Positions 11,544 through 23,462 of a stretch of DNA of 64,000 bases are shown one piece after another. Source of the stretch: Pelobates cultripes (Eukaryota; Chordata; Amphibia; Anura; Pelobatidae); assembly GCA_933207985.1 (NCBI GenBank), contig OW240915.1, forward strand, positions 277,270,899 through 277,334,898. Reading direction: 5' to 3'. Both the position numbers and the translations under genes were made by a program. A model generated the notes under the pieces. That model was given only the letters and a program-made list of their open reading frames with translations. It searched no databases and was not told the DNA's origin. Each line of letters begins with the position of its first letter. Position 1 is the first letter of the stretch.

Positions 11544-11738
11544 TTAGCTGTCAGACCTCTTCTTTTTGACCTTTTCTTTATTGTGCTTTTTCTTATGTCG
11601 CCTCATCCTTGGATTCATGACACCTGACTCATCTTCATTCCTCATCCGTGACCTCAATGTCTGGATAGATTTAGCATAGCATCTTCCATTGCCAATATCA
11701 ACAGATAATGTTTGTTTGCATTTCTGAATTGTTATGGT
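11544..11738 (-). CDS. Possible terminal exon or exon remnant, unknown protein
   Basis: On the minus strand a 64-codon open stretch ends at TAA (11544-11546). The triplet preceding it on that strand is TTACAG|ACC (AG at 11739-11740), a passable splice acceptor with CTCTTACAG. The frame stays open upstream to a stop at 11772. The peptide has a non-random look: a middle part with RCYAKSIQTLRSRMRNEDE and a strongly basic C-terminus, MRRHKKKHNKEKVKKKRSDS. Composition is unlike the Phe/Ile/Lys-rich noise of other frames here. It has no ATG of its own, so if real it would be a last exon. I do not recognise the protein. Alternatives: chance, or part of an old mobile element. No neighbouring exon was identified. 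Confidence 0.3.
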   Translation of the reverse strand, partial: TITIQKCKQTLSVDIGNGRCYAKSIQTLRSRMRNEDESGVMNPRMRRHKKKHNKEKVKKKRSDS

Positions 11739-11840
11739 CTGTAAGAGTTGGCACCTTCCAGCTACTGATCTCTAGCTAGATTAATTATCTAGGCTAATGC
11801 ATTATTTTATTTGAATTCATTTGTTAACAGAGATTACGAC

Positions 11841-12117
11841 AAATCCATCTACCCACCCCCCACCCTATCCATCCATACATACATGCATACATCCAACCAT
11901 CTATCCATCCATTCATCCACCCCCCCACCCCTATCCAAACATACATACATCAATCTATCCATCCATCCATCCATCCACCCCCCACCCCATCCATCCATCC
12001 ATCCATCCAACCAACCAACCATCTATCCATCCATCCACCCCCTGACCCCTATCCATCCATCAATCCAACCATCTATCCTTTCATCCATCCATCCATCCAC
12101 CCATCCATCCATCCATT
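11841..12117 (+). repeat. ATCC tetranucleotide array, imperfect
   Basis: Repeated CCATCCATCCAT units with interruptions such as CCACCCCCCACCC and ATACATACAT. A higher-order unit of roughly 60-80 bp (ATCCATCCACCCCC followed by more ATCC) appears about three times. The [16 protein letters not shown] frames across it are artefacts. Confidence 0.95.
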
Positions 12118-13828
12118 AATGCTCCAACCTTTTAACAGTTTACACCTAGGAAAGATTAACTATCCTGTTAAATAAGTCACTGTATAGAAGTAGTTCAGTT
12201 AAGTTCTTTATACAAGCAAAAAATAAATAAAAAATATATATATAGGCAATGGACGTCTGCTACCTATGTAAACATGGAGCAGAAAGGAGTTAAGAATATA
12301 TATTCTGTTTTATTGTATCAATACAATGTCTCGGAATTTAACCCCACATTAGCCAGCGGAAAGATGAGGGAATCTGTGCATTTAATATTTGAACAACTGA
12401 ATAGTCATTTTCCAGTCTCTAGTGTCTAGACTCTAGACTATTGACACTAATATTTTAATACCGTTTTTAATAGGCATTAGAAAACTCTAGAGGGCTAGAA
12501 GTAAAACAGTAAAATGTATATTTAAAGTATTCGTACTCATGCCCAAAAGCTTACAATCTAGCTGCCAGTTTAGTGCATTTATAACAAGTCTACAGTAGTA
12601 GTCCATAATACAGTATTTCACACAATATGCATAGAGAAAGCTCCAAATCATGCTGGAAGACATAGGGACAAGGGAATTAAGTAAAAAAAATATGTATATA
12701 TTCAAAATGCTGAATATTCACTACATTGGGACCTCCAGCCATCTTGTTAAATGAGTATTACACACATACATAGATTCCTAAAGTTTATTTCTTCTTAAAA
12801 ACAATGCAGATATAATACATTATTTATTCTTAAAACATTACATATTTCTTCTTGGTAATTTAACTAAACTATATGTAATTTTATGTGTGTGGTCTGTTGG
12901 AAGAAAATTGCATGTCATTTTTTTTTTTTTTTTAGTTTAAGATCCTAATCCTTTTCCAGGGTTAACCAGAATATAAATGTAATCCAAAAACGTGTTCACA
13001 ATTACATTTTGCATTAACAGTGAAAAAATGTGCTTCACTTCAGCATTAAAATTCATTTTACTGAGCTTTGTTCTTTATTAACTAGGTCATCAGTTTGGTT
13101 GCTGCTGCATAAAATGCATTTAGCATCCATATGTATTCTCTCACCTAAAGGCTTGATATTTTTAATGAGATTACATCAAGGAATGTACAGAAAGGAAACT
13201 GTAACATTATTCCAGTACGTAATTCCCAGAACCCTGATCAATTTCAGCAAAGCAATTAAGAATGCTGACTTCAATAAATGATAGAAATTATGAAAAAGAA
13301 AATCTGTTTCAGTTGGTGTGTACTGTTTAAGGCATAGCCATATTATCTGATAATAAAAATAATACAATAATAATACAAAAAAACATTTTCATTTTTTTGT
13401 GGCTTGTTTAAGCACCTGCTTTATAATGTTTGTTTTGTGTTTTGTGTTATCTGTTACAATGTATATAATACTTTGTGCATATCTCCATTTGCACACATTG
13501 TATATGCCAGCGAGAAGAATGGGAAGCAGGTCTTTTATTGTTACCTTATTATTATTATTTATTTATTTTTTTTTTTTTTTATACGTGGTCTCTATTTACG
13601 TTCGTCAAGAAATTATAATAATAATAAAAAAATATTCAAGGCTTATAATGCTTCTAACCCCCTAGTGGATTCAATCTTTTTCTCGTCATCAGCTAGAACA
13701 ATGAAGATTTTCCCAAAACAACCGAATCAAACATCAAAGTTTGTCATCTTGAAGAGTTAATTCTAAAAGAGAGATGACCTTTATCTGTATACACTCACTC
13801 ATTTTTTTTATCAAGTCTCTCTAAGGGG
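12118..13828. other. No recognisable feature
   Basis: AT-rich DNA; short homopolymer runs (T16 near 12918, T15 near 13566). No open frame I would defend. Confidence 0.45.
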
Positions 13829-13834
13829 ACTCAC

Positions 13835-14037
13835 CATATGCAAGGTTCTGTGAGCAGTATTGTCCTTATCACCTTCTTCCAGAAAGTGGCCGAGTAATAG
13901 GACTTTGTAAAGCGAAATGAAGCCCAGTCTGATGGCTGCTGATTAAAAATTGACTCAGCCACATCAAAGAAGAGTTGAAGGTGAAAATGATGATCACTTC
14001 TCTCTCCCAGGGATCCTGCACTATTTCTTTTATTCAA
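13835..14037 (-). other. Candidate exon or conserved non-coding element
   Basis: On the minus strand an open frame continues upstream of 14037 and ends exactly where a good splice donor begins (ATATG|GTGAGT, donor at 13834-13829). The peptide includes FDVAESIFNQQPSDWASFRF and SYYSATFWKKVIRT, which is not AT-rich noise. The block is also richer in mixed sequence than its flanks and carries no repeat signature. No family is recognised. It could equally be a conserved regulatory element whose frame is open by chance. Confidence 0.25.
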
Positions 14038-14109
14038 CCTTGAAAGGTTCTTTCTGAATAAGATAATATCCCTTGAGTCTATTCTGGCTAGGCAGCATGG
14101 AAAAATGTA

Positions 14110-14348
14110 GATCAGTATGTCTATTTTTTATATAAAAATATGGGATTTTGTTAATGATAGAGCACTTTAAAGGGGTCGTTTGTATGTGTTAAGTGCTTAT
14201 AAATTAAATTTAAAATGTCACTTAGATAATTTATATTATCTTACTTGATTCTGCAATTCTTAATTTCTAATGGTTTATACTTTGCTATCTATTCTAACAT
14301 GAGCATCATAAATCTATCTATATCTGTCTGTCTAAATATAGACAGACA

Positions 14349-14352
<4 letters not shown>
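14110..14352. other. No recognisable feature
   Basis: AT-rich DNA with a short ATCTATCTATATCTGTCTG patch near 14312. Confidence 0.45.

Positions 14353-14390
<38 letters not shown>
14353..14390. repeat. (TA)n microsatellite
   Basis: About 19 TA units following GACAGACAAATAA. Confidence 0.95.
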
Positions 14391-14398
<8 letters not shown>

Positions 14399-15169
14399 TT
14401 TTTCTCTATATTGCTTTTTAATATAAAGTGTCTAGTAAAGTTTATAGAAAAAAAACACTTACATTTATTTATTTATGTGCCGGTTTATTTTGAAAGATTT
14501 TTTTTTAATAAGAATATAGACAGAGACCAGAAAAAAAATCTGAATAAAACTGCCTTTTAAAACACATTTTAATTCAATATGCTAAACAAGTCCCCCCATG
14601 AGTGAATCAGGCGAACATTGCAGTATTTTAGGTGTAACCATAGTATAGATCATACTTGAAGGATTGAAGAGAGAGATGTACTAAAATATAATGCATTGAA
14701 GTGCTTACTCTATAGAGAGTTAAATCTCTGTATTTGCAAAGTGTGTTGTACAGCAGTCACTTGGAACACTTCATATATTACATGTCTCCCCACCACATGT
14801 TCTGCTCTGAAGCTTGAGTGTCTCATGTATATGGAACATTTATATGTGAGTTGTGCTGCTTTCTGTTAGTTAAAAAAAAATAAAAAGGTACTAAAAGATA
14901 TTGGAACACTTCGCTCGTTGTGTTTCTGTCAGTCAGTCTTCTAGTGAGAAAACTTGAGCTTTTGTGAAATTACACCCAGCTCCCGCTAGAGCGGACTATT
15001 ATTATTTTATTACCATTTACAATTTGTACTAGTGCAGGCTAAATTTAGCATAACTGTAATTAGCCATTTTGTACAAGTTATAAATGTATCTTCTTTTTCG
15101 TGTTTTGTTTATTCATTGTATAAAAATTGTGTCATTTTGTTGGCCTTAAATTTCTTTAACTACTAATAG
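14391..15169. other. No recognisable feature
   Basis: AT-rich DNA without supportable features. Confidence 0.45.
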
Positions 15170-15840
15170 GTGGGGATTGGCATATCACATGTGTATTGTG
15201 TGCAGGTGTGTAATCATTATTCTGGGAGATGTGTTTTGGTCCATACTGAAATCCATACTAATTTGGGCCGATCAGGTGAACAATTGAATTCCCAAATTTC
15301 AAGCCGAAAGGTACCCCGATCAAGAAACAACCGACGCCATGGCCGAGCATGTTCATTTGAGGAATACTTAATTCTAAGTTTCACCAGTGGCTCCAAAAAA
15401 GATACGATTTCAAGGGGAAAAATATGATTTATGGCTAAGGGACAGTCACTCAATTTAATTTAATTGTATCAACAGATCAAGTGAGAAAAAGTAACCAATA
15501 GTGGCTAAAAAGGAGTAGTATAAAAAAATATCTATATTTACATATTATATATTTAATAAATATATAATATACACATATACATATAGATTTTATTTTTTAT
15601 TTTTTTTACTGCTCCTACTATTCTTCTTTCTGTTGGTTACTTTTCCTTACTTGATCTGTGAATTAAAAGGTGGGAACATGCTCCCATCAGTGTCCTGCAA
15701 AATGTATGCATAATATTATGTACAGATTTTTGCAGTAATCTGATTGGCCGATTTTTGCACCCTTTGGTTCATCTGATTCAGTTCCTGAATCAGTTTTTCA
15801 AAAATTGAAATTTGGGCAATCCCAATAAATGTTCTAACAT
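15170..15840. repeat. Decayed inverted-repeat segment
   Basis: The inner arms are clear: AACAGATCAAGTGAGAAAAA plus GTAACCAATAGTGG and GGAGTAGTA (about 15472-15522) mirror ACTGCTCCTACTATTC, TGGTTACTTTTCC and CTTGATCTGTG (about 15610-15660). The outer edges also mirror weakly (GGGGATTGGC near 15172; GGGCAATCCC near 15813). The centre is an AT-rich stretch. No coding sequence. Probably an old foldback or miniature element. Confidence 0.5.
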
Positions 15841-16377
15841 TCAGAGAAATGGTTTAACCAAGAATGTGTTGCAGTTTACTTTTAGTCCACGTAGAGTCTT
15901 GTTTTTATTACACGTAATAATTCATTCATCACCTCATTTGTTTCACCCTGAGTGAGGTGAGTAGAACAGATCTGGAGGATGAGGCAATAGGGAGTTTAGT
16001 TTTTTCTTCAGATTATTGTGAGAACCCAACAATTAGGTATTCACCCTCACCTACTGCACTGATTATTCAATGTATAGCTGTATTAGATTTATTTTCCCAT
16101 AAAAATAATGCATATAAATAGGGAAATATTTTCCATTAAAGTCAAAACTCTCATATTTGCACACAGACCACATATGTCTGGATGTTAAAGAGAGCAGGAA
16201 GCATGGGGTCTTGGATTGGGAGGTTAAAAACCTACTGCCTAGTAGGACGTCAAGGGGCATGTATATGTTGTCCCTAAATCCAACCTCCATTTGGCATATA
16301 GCAAGTGGAGAGTCAGGACTGGCACTTTATCCCACATCAGCACTTAATGTCATTAATATGTTTGCCTCACTTTATGT
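15841..16377. other. No recognisable feature
   Basis: AT-rich DNA without supportable features. Confidence 0.4.
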
Positions 16378-16870
16378 TTAAATGGACTCTCCACTGCCAG
16401 AAAAACACATCTGTTTTACTGGCCCTGCATAATCTTGCAGTGCCCCCCTCCCTCCCACCCCTCATCCCATGTTGCTGAAGGAGTTAAAACCCCTTCAGTG
16501 ACAGACTCCGCCCATGCTCCTCCCCTGCCGACTTCAGCCGGCGGGGGAGACCTAATGCGCATGCACAGGAATGGCCACGCGCGCATTAGACCTCCCCATA
16601 GGAAAGTATTATTCAATGCTTTCCTATGGGGATTCCCGCAACACTTGATGGTACTCATGCATAGCATGACAACGTCCAGCGTCATCTAAACACTTTTCGT
16701 GTTTTAAGAAGCCAGAAGTCCCTCTAGTGGCTGTCTGATAGCCACTAGAGGAGGACTGAACCCTTATAAAAACTGCAATAATTAGACTTGCAGGGTTAAT
16801 GGTGATGGGAGTTGGCACCCAGACCACTCCAATGGGCAGAAGTGGTCTGGGTGCCTGGGGTGTACCTTTG
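16378..16870 (-). mobile_element. TTAA-ended miniature element (AGGGACACT family), reversed
   Basis: Starts TTAAATGGACTCTCCACTGC and ends in GGTCTGGGTGCCTGGGGTGT, the reverse orientation of the element at 3365. Shared landmarks are ATAGGAAAGTATTATTCAAT with a mirrored TTTCCTATGGGG, CCTCTAGTGGCTGTCTG, and a local inverted repeat CACTAGAGG. The GC-rich core contains a run of CCCTCCCTCCCACCC. The right TTAA is degraded, so that end is approximate. Confidence 0.7.
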
Positions 16871-17018
16871 ATTGCTTGTCCACTGACAGCTCTATGTTGG
16901 CACCTACTTTTTGTCATTTTAAACAAGATACTATTTTTTTGACTGATTTTGCACGTTTTCATGTCAGTTGTTAAGAAACAGTACTTGACGGCAAATCCAG
17001 ATCTATAGGATTGGCAGC

Positions 17019-17338
17019 TTAAAGGGACACTGTAGGCACGGTAGATGCTTTAACATATTGAAGTGGCTATAGTGTCTAAAGCCCCCTGGTGCCATCCTTT
17101 CATGCAATGTTAAATGGTCTTTAATGTTTTAATGCTAGACGAGAGTCCCAAGTATCTGATCCCTTCCGTGCTGTGCTAAGCTAACGAGGAAGCATTACCA
17201 TAAACAGAAATGGACAACTGTGATTGGCTGAGAGAGTTACAGCCTACCACAGTGCCCATTGCAGTTATGAAATGTGTTACTTGAAGAAAGTGTAATTCAA
17301 TTACATAAAATGGTTACAATGCTACAGTGTCCCTTTAA
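17019..17338. mobile_element. TTAA-ended miniature element with perfect 17-bp ends
   Basis: 320 bp, starting TTAAAGGGACACTGTAG and ending with its exact reverse complement CTACAGTGTCCCTTTAA. It is the cleanest member of the family in the window and the best evidence that TTAA marks both borders. The interior is not coding and differs from the interior of the 3365 element, so it is a different subfamily with the same ends. Confidence 0.85.
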
Positions 17339-19733
17339 CATGAATTCTCTCAAGTCAGCTTACAATGCGTAAATAAACCCTGAATATCACAAATGTTGGC
17401 AGTGTTCATGCAGCATTCTTAAACTGAACTCAGACAACTTTTTCTCAACTACCTTCAAACATCAATTTAAATGCTATATGATTTTACTTTTTTACTTTTA
17501 GGGACGGAACGTTGCCCTGGTGCAATTAAAATATGTATTATATTAGAAATATAAACGGTTAAATTTACTTTTATAAATTTAAGGAACGGTTTAAAAAAAA
17601 TATATATATTTAACAATTCTTACATAGCGCCCTTATCCAAAGCCCTTTAAATTAATTGAAAAATTATACAATATGTTAAAATAACATTTTGACACAGTCA
17701 ATGAGTTGCATAATACCTTGGTATAATTCTTAGAGGATAAATCATGTTAGACTAAAGAACAATTAAAGTAAATTATTGAACATACAAGGACAGCAAGGTT
17801 ACATCGAACAAATTAAATAGCAATAAAAGTTCCACAAAGCTATAGTATATATTTTCCTAAGGAAAACTGGTTGGCTTATGGCTATGGTAGGCGAGGATTG
17901 AAGACGCAGAGGTCGAGAGAGAGAGATATTTGGAAGGATATCCAATTGTAACAGAAACATTCCACAAGGGATCTCCATGCCACAAAGGACCACCAGGAGC
18001 TACCACAGCAACCTAGAACCTTGTGTCCACTTACCTAGCAGCCTGAGTTTATTTTACATAAAGTTATGACAATAGACATAAAACGGTGAGAGGAGCTTGT
18101 GGGGGACTCCAGTCACACAGTGGGAATCAATCAGAATACTGGGCAAATGGCTAATGGGTAAGGTAGCAAGTCATTATGTGTATACTAGAGGAGGCAAGAA
18201 CAAAAATAGGAGCTCTGTGAAAAGGAGAGAGGATCCTTTAATATAATGATACCACTGGATAGAACATACCCTCAGACATCTATGGTGAAAAGGATTTGTA
18301 TTCTGGTCACAAGGGATCAGAGCGACCCGTTCCATATTGTTAGCTGGCACTCGTGACATTACTAGCCGAGTTTGGCAGTGCAATCCGCAGATCCTCAGTA
18401 AAGCCCCATGATGTTTACCGCTACATGCCAGGAGGTTCTGCGGGGAAAGGTACCCTTGTAGTCGGCCACACTGACTAGTGTTACCCAATCAGATAACAAT
18501 GAGATGGAGATTTGTATTTTAAACCATAAAACAAGCACACAATTAAATATTTTAGTCCCAACACAAGAAATACAGTACTCTTTAGAAAACGGCACGGGTC
18601 CCATACAAATGTTCCCCCTTTGTTATCCACATTGGTTTTTGCTCAACAGAGTTAACCCTTCAGTTATCAGTAGGGAGTAACCATTTAAGTCCCAATGCCC
18701 AGACGGTGTTTTTTACTGTGTCCTTGGTGATTAACTTGATAAATACATACATTCCCAGATTGTTATACAAAGATTTTCTGGATAGTTTAACCTTTCTGGG
18801 CTGAGGGTGATTTCCGTCACAAAGAATCCATAGTCCCTGACTAAGAGGCTAGTCTGAGAGCCTTTCAGCAAGGTTCTGCTACATTTCTCCTCCGTTGATG
18901 GAACACTAACCTGGACCCAGACCTCATGGTTGATTCGGTACCAGAGTTTCTCAGCTTTCATGCCCCAAAGAGTTCTAATTCTAATATCAGTTCTAATACT
19001 GCCTTCATGTAATAATAGTAATGTTCCAATGTAATGTAATATAGATCTCTCTTGTCAATTTGATTTGATTTAAAGCCTCAATGCTAAGAATGGCATGGCG
19101 ATGTGTTTTTCCAATACTGCTGTTTTGCTCTATGATAAGAAAACATGTGTCATAAATTGTAAAACAGTGCACCTAATTCATTTGGCAACCATCACTTTTA
19201 CTTACACTTGAGTCCCAATTTCAAATATGCATCTGGTTCACATTTTCATTCATGATGTATTTCATACATTTTAATTAGTATATTAAAAGAAGAGGTAGCT
19301 TATTAGAAACTAGATTATTAGAAGATAAAACAGTAAATTACTTGCACATGAAATAGAGGATAATCTTTTCCCGAGGGAATGGTTTATTAATTTGATAAAA
19401 TAATTGGCCTGCATATGTATGATTACTATATACTATATAGAGCAGATTTTAACAAAATATTGCATTATATAACTATTTACATTTTTATCTGTTTTTGTGA
19501 ATATATTTCTTTATTTTCCGTTTAATTTTTGCAGCTAATTAAATCTGCATTTATTATACTGTAGTAGTCTTACATTTTGTTACCATTATTACAAGTAAGT
19601 ATTTGTAAGTAATTGAAAAAATAAGTATAGTTTATATCAACATGAAATATAGATCGATAACATATAATATGACAAAAGACATGAAGTATCTCTTCTTGTA
19701 TTCTATTTTATAGGAGAGGGCATTGCTAATATC
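17339..19733. other. No recognisable gene; moderately GC stretch 18000-18960
   Basis: 17339-18000 is AT-rich. 18000-18960 is somewhat GC-richer with several frames of 60-104 codons on the minus strand (the longest 18174-18488), none with recognisable motifs. This part may be an old retroelement but I cannot support that from motifs. Confidence 0.35.
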
Positions 19734-19866
19734 TTAAAGGGTTACTCTAAGCACCATGACCATTTCGGTGATTTGAAGTGGTCATGGTAGCTGGAGTCTG
19801 TATGTGCAGCATCTGGCTGTGCAGCATCATGAAATGCTGCACATACTGACTAGTAAACCCTTTTTG
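19734..19866 (+). mobile_element. Short TTAA-type element fragment
   Basis: Begins TTAAAGGGTTACTCTAAGCA, followed by ATGACCATTTCGGTGATTTG and AAGTGGTCATGG, a variant of the internal inverted repeat of the AGGGACACT family. It ends near AAACCCTTTTT. A close relative in reverse orientation lies at 34645-34767. Confidence 0.55.
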
Positions 19867-20029
19867 GCTGGAGGTGTCTTTGTAGCATCATTAGGCAGTC
19901 CGGAACAAGATTTCATGGCTATTATATAATAGAGGTTTGAGAAATTAAGAAATGTTATTTTCCAAGTTCTGCATGGAGTTTTAACTATGAGTGTCATAAT
20001 ACTGTTGTTTTTGACTGCAAAGAAATACA

Positions 20030-20940
20030 CTTATTTGTGTTCAGCGATGTCTCAAGGGTACAACAGTGCCATCCACATACCTGTTTTATGGGGAAACATT
20101 TTTGGAAAGTATTTGCAAAGTTACAGGGTTAAGTATAGTACTTTCCCCTTTGCATGTTTTACATAATTAAATTTGCCAAATTGGTTTGCTGGGCCTATGT
20201 TGCCTTTGAGACCATATGGCAGCAGAGGAATTAAAATTAACACTATCATGGCATAACATTTGCAAATGTAGACAACCTAGGGTATTCAAAATGGGGTATG
20301 TTCAGTCTTTTTTAGTAGCCAGTTAGTTACAAACCTTGGTCAAAGCTAGTGTTCATATTCGTTTTTTGCATTTTTTACACAAACTGCATTTTCACAGATG
20401 ATATTATCAGTATTATACATTTTACTGCTCTAAAACACTTATATTTGTGTTTAGCAATGTCTCCAGAGTACAACAGTACTCCCAATGTCCAGGTTTTATG
20501 GTGTTTTGGAAAGTTACAGGGTCAAATATAAGGCTTGCCCATTTCAGTTTGCCAGATTGGTTTGATGGGCCTATGTTGCCTTTGAGACCGTATGGCAGCC
20601 CAGGAATTAAAATTAAAATCATCATGGCATACCATTTGCAAGAGTGCCCAAGGTATTCAAAATGGGGTATGTTAAGTCTTTTTTAGTTACTCACAAACCC
20701 TGACCAAAGTTTGCATATTTGTTTTTTGCACTTTTCACACAAAAACTGTACTTTCATAGATGATATGATATGATATTTTAAAACACTAATTTTTATATTC
20801 AGTGAAGTCTCACAAGTACAACAATACTTCCATATCCAGGGTTTACAGTGTTTTAGAAAGGTACAGGATTAAATATAGGGCTTGAAAATTAAATTCTCTG
20901 GACTTTCTGTCTGGGGTGTCAGACAGATCCCTCAATATAA
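20030..20940 (+). repeat. Satellite-like tandem repeat, 2.4 units
   Basis: Units begin at about 20030, 20440 and 20787 with variants of TTTGTGTTCAGCGATGTCTC followed by AGTACAACAGTAC. Each has a GTTTTATGG...TTACAGGGTTAA segment, then GGGCCTATGTTGCCTTTGAG, then CAAAATGGGGTATGTT. Unit lengths are about 410, 347 and a truncated 150 bp. This is a dispersed tandem repeat with no coding capacity that I can see. Confidence 0.85.
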
Positions 20941-20954
20941 AAATAATAAAATCA

Positions 20955-21007
20955 CTATATATACATATATATATATACATATATATATATACATATATAT
21001 ATATAAT
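20955..21007. repeat. TA-rich compound microsatellite
   Basis: ACATATATATATAT units repeated three times, directly abutting the 400-bp repeat that follows. Confidence 0.9.
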
Positions 21008-21305
21008 ACACAAGATCCAGCGCACTCACCTATCAACTAAACAGCAACTTCAATGTTGAAAGATTTTATTTGTTTTTTTAAAAACACCTAATCTAGGCAA
21101 AAATAATGGGGGTTTAGTTACATTATATGATCATACATTGCATAAGCCTGCCACAACGTCAATGTACCCCATCTTTGGCAGGTCCTACACTAACAGCCTA
21201 ATGTCTGCTCTTATGAGATTAACCTACTTGGGGAAAGAAATTCCATCTGGGGCTCTCTGCAGTACAAGGCTAAATAGGGCCCTGGGATGAGGCACCTGTG
21301 ACAGG
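21008..21305 (+). repeat. Copy of the 400-bp CCAGCGCAC repeat
   Basis: From AATACACAAGATCCAGCGCA through GGGGGTTTAGTTACATTATA and GATCATACATTGCATAAGCC to GGCTCTCTGCAG, it follows the copy at 40069-40465 with substitutions and small gaps. A TA microsatellite lies immediately upstream, as at other copies. Confidence 0.8.
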
Positions 21306-21549
21306 GAGGTCTCTCGTGATACTACTGCAACCTCCTCTTTGGGTTGTATCAAGCCTCCAGGATGATGGTTCAATCCAATGCTCCTCACAGAGGAGCATTT
21401 GGGAATGTAGGCAAATGTGCCACCCTTCCAAGCCTTCTATTTAGTTTAATTTGGGGTTTTTGGGGTGTAGAAAAGAGAGGGCAGTACTGCAGGCACTATA
21501 ACAACTTCAATAAAATTAAGTTGTTAAAGTGCCTGCCGTGTCCCTTTAA
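21306..21549. mobile_element. Fragment of a TTAA-ended miniature element
   Basis: The right edge reads AAGTGCCTGCCGTGTCCCTT and ends in TTAA at 21546-21549, with the inner inverted repeat AACAACTTCAAT/AAGTTGTTAA. The left part joins the 400-bp repeat without a clear border. Confidence 0.5.
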
Positions 21550-22313
21550 ATAGTGATGCTTATAAAAACACTATGTGAACAAATTAATGGTGTTGCAGTC
21601 CGATATTAATCACAGTGGTACGGATATGTATTTATGCTGCTTTCTATTCACAAGCTAATTGCTCTGATTTAAACATATGTTAGAAATCTGGATAACATAT
21701 TGTAAAGGTCTAAAATTAAATTCCTTAAAGTGCACCCATGTCAATTTTGCATGACAGGTGTAAGTGACTGTTCAAGCTATGCTAGTGAAGATGTTAATTG
21801 TTGCTTTGCTGCAAAGTGCAGGTGCAGATAATTGTTAACTGGTGTTAATTAATTTTCATGGCTGTAATTTAATTAGGAACAGCTGTAACAAAAGCTGTTG
21901 TACAAGCTGTTTAAAAAAGGGAATAATGCAATCCCTGCAAACATTTTAACATCTACCCATGTTCTACATAATGATATATAGACAGATAGATAATGGTAAA
22001 AATATCTTGATTATACATGTTCTTCAGAATCTAAAACATTTATCTAAACATTTTTTTTTTAATCTAAAATAAAACATGTTTGTGCTTTTGATGTAAATAA
22101 TATGTAACCCCTTTAAAAAAAAAAAAAAAAAAAGTTAAAGTAGCATATCACTATTTGACATTCAAGAGCATATACAGTGTACATATGCATAATTAGAGTT
22201 GAGTCAAATTTTACTTGTGTCGATAGGTTATTGTATTGTTTACATTGAACAATTAAATAAGCACAATTAATTTAAAGATTTACGGAGTTTGAATATAGCT
22301 TGCTCTAGACCAG
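21550..22313. other. No recognisable feature
   Basis: AT-rich DNA, with an A19 run near 22115. Nothing else supportable. Confidence 0.4.
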
Positions 22314-22410
22314 AGGTGCCAAAAATGTAGATCCTCAGATGTTTTAAAACTACAGCTTCCATGATACTTTGTCATTATAAGTATTCTAAAGACATGCAAA
22401 GCATGTTCAC
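22314..22410 (+). mobile_element. Partial copy of the GGTGCCCAAA-type inverted-repeat element
   Basis: AGGTGCCAAAAATGTAGATC and CTCAGATGTTTTAAAACTAC match the left half of the element at 4964-5096. The right half is missing. Confidence 0.5.
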
Positions 22411-23462
22411 CTTTAGTGAATAACTAATAACTGCATATTTTCAATTAAAACTAAAACAAGGTACAAGGGAACGGACAACTCAAATAACTTGCCTGTCAGT
22501 ATATTGCTTAGTCTTCGCGATATTTGATAGTGTGAGATATAGTTTAGAAATATCTACTGTAATACACCCATAGTGAAATTAAGTCAGTTTATACATGAGA
22601 TTAAGAGGGAAGAAATGAATTAAAATATCTATACTGCAACTTCAGACAAATTTAACCTGATAAATCAGGCAAGCCATGTAAACCTAACAAATATGAGTAA
22701 TATAATGGAGCTTTAAGTACGTTCAGTAATCACAGTTCTTTGATCTATGTTACTCATAATGACTTTCTTATATTATCAAGTGATCAGCTATGTTACTGAT
22801 GACCTTAGCAAAATAATTATCATTATATTACTGTAGGGCAAAACTATAAAAAGTATTCATAGGTTTAATTGTGTCTCTTGATATTGGACATGACAATGAG
22901 CATTCAATTAATAAACTTGATACTATTATTTTAAAATCCTTTTCTGCAGGTGTGCCACCCACAAAGATTCAGATTTTCAACCAGCTTTCATGCCAGTTCA
23001 CACTTATCCGTTTCATAAAGTGTCAAGCACGTTTAAAAAACAAACAAAAAAAAAACACAACTTCATTCCGTATCAGTGCTAAATAGATAACTATGTCTTC
23101 AGCTGACCTTTAAATCTATCTTGATGCTGATTGGCTGTCAAGTATTACTTCTTGATAGCCAACTTCAAAAAGGCATCCTTGGGAAAAAAAAAAAAAAATC
23201 AACCCTTAACAGCCATGTAGGTGAATGGAAAAAAGAAATATTGGCTAGAAACAAAAGAATCCTAATAGGTGTTAATGTGTTAAAAAAATATCAGCACGTT
23301 GCTGATTAGCTTTTGTTAATATAATATAAGCGTTGTAGGATTCAGCAAATACATCATGTAATAATTCCAATATTAAGTTATGTCAAGAAATGTGTTTGAA
23401 GATCTCTTAGAATATATTAAATGTATTGCCAAGGCACTTCCAAACCTTCGAGCAAGAAATAC
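22411..23462. other. No recognisable feature
   Basis: AT-rich DNA without supportable features. Confidence 0.4.

Noticed and set aside
11811..12119. 102-codon [12 protein letters not shown] frame
   Set aside because: Translation of the ATCC array.
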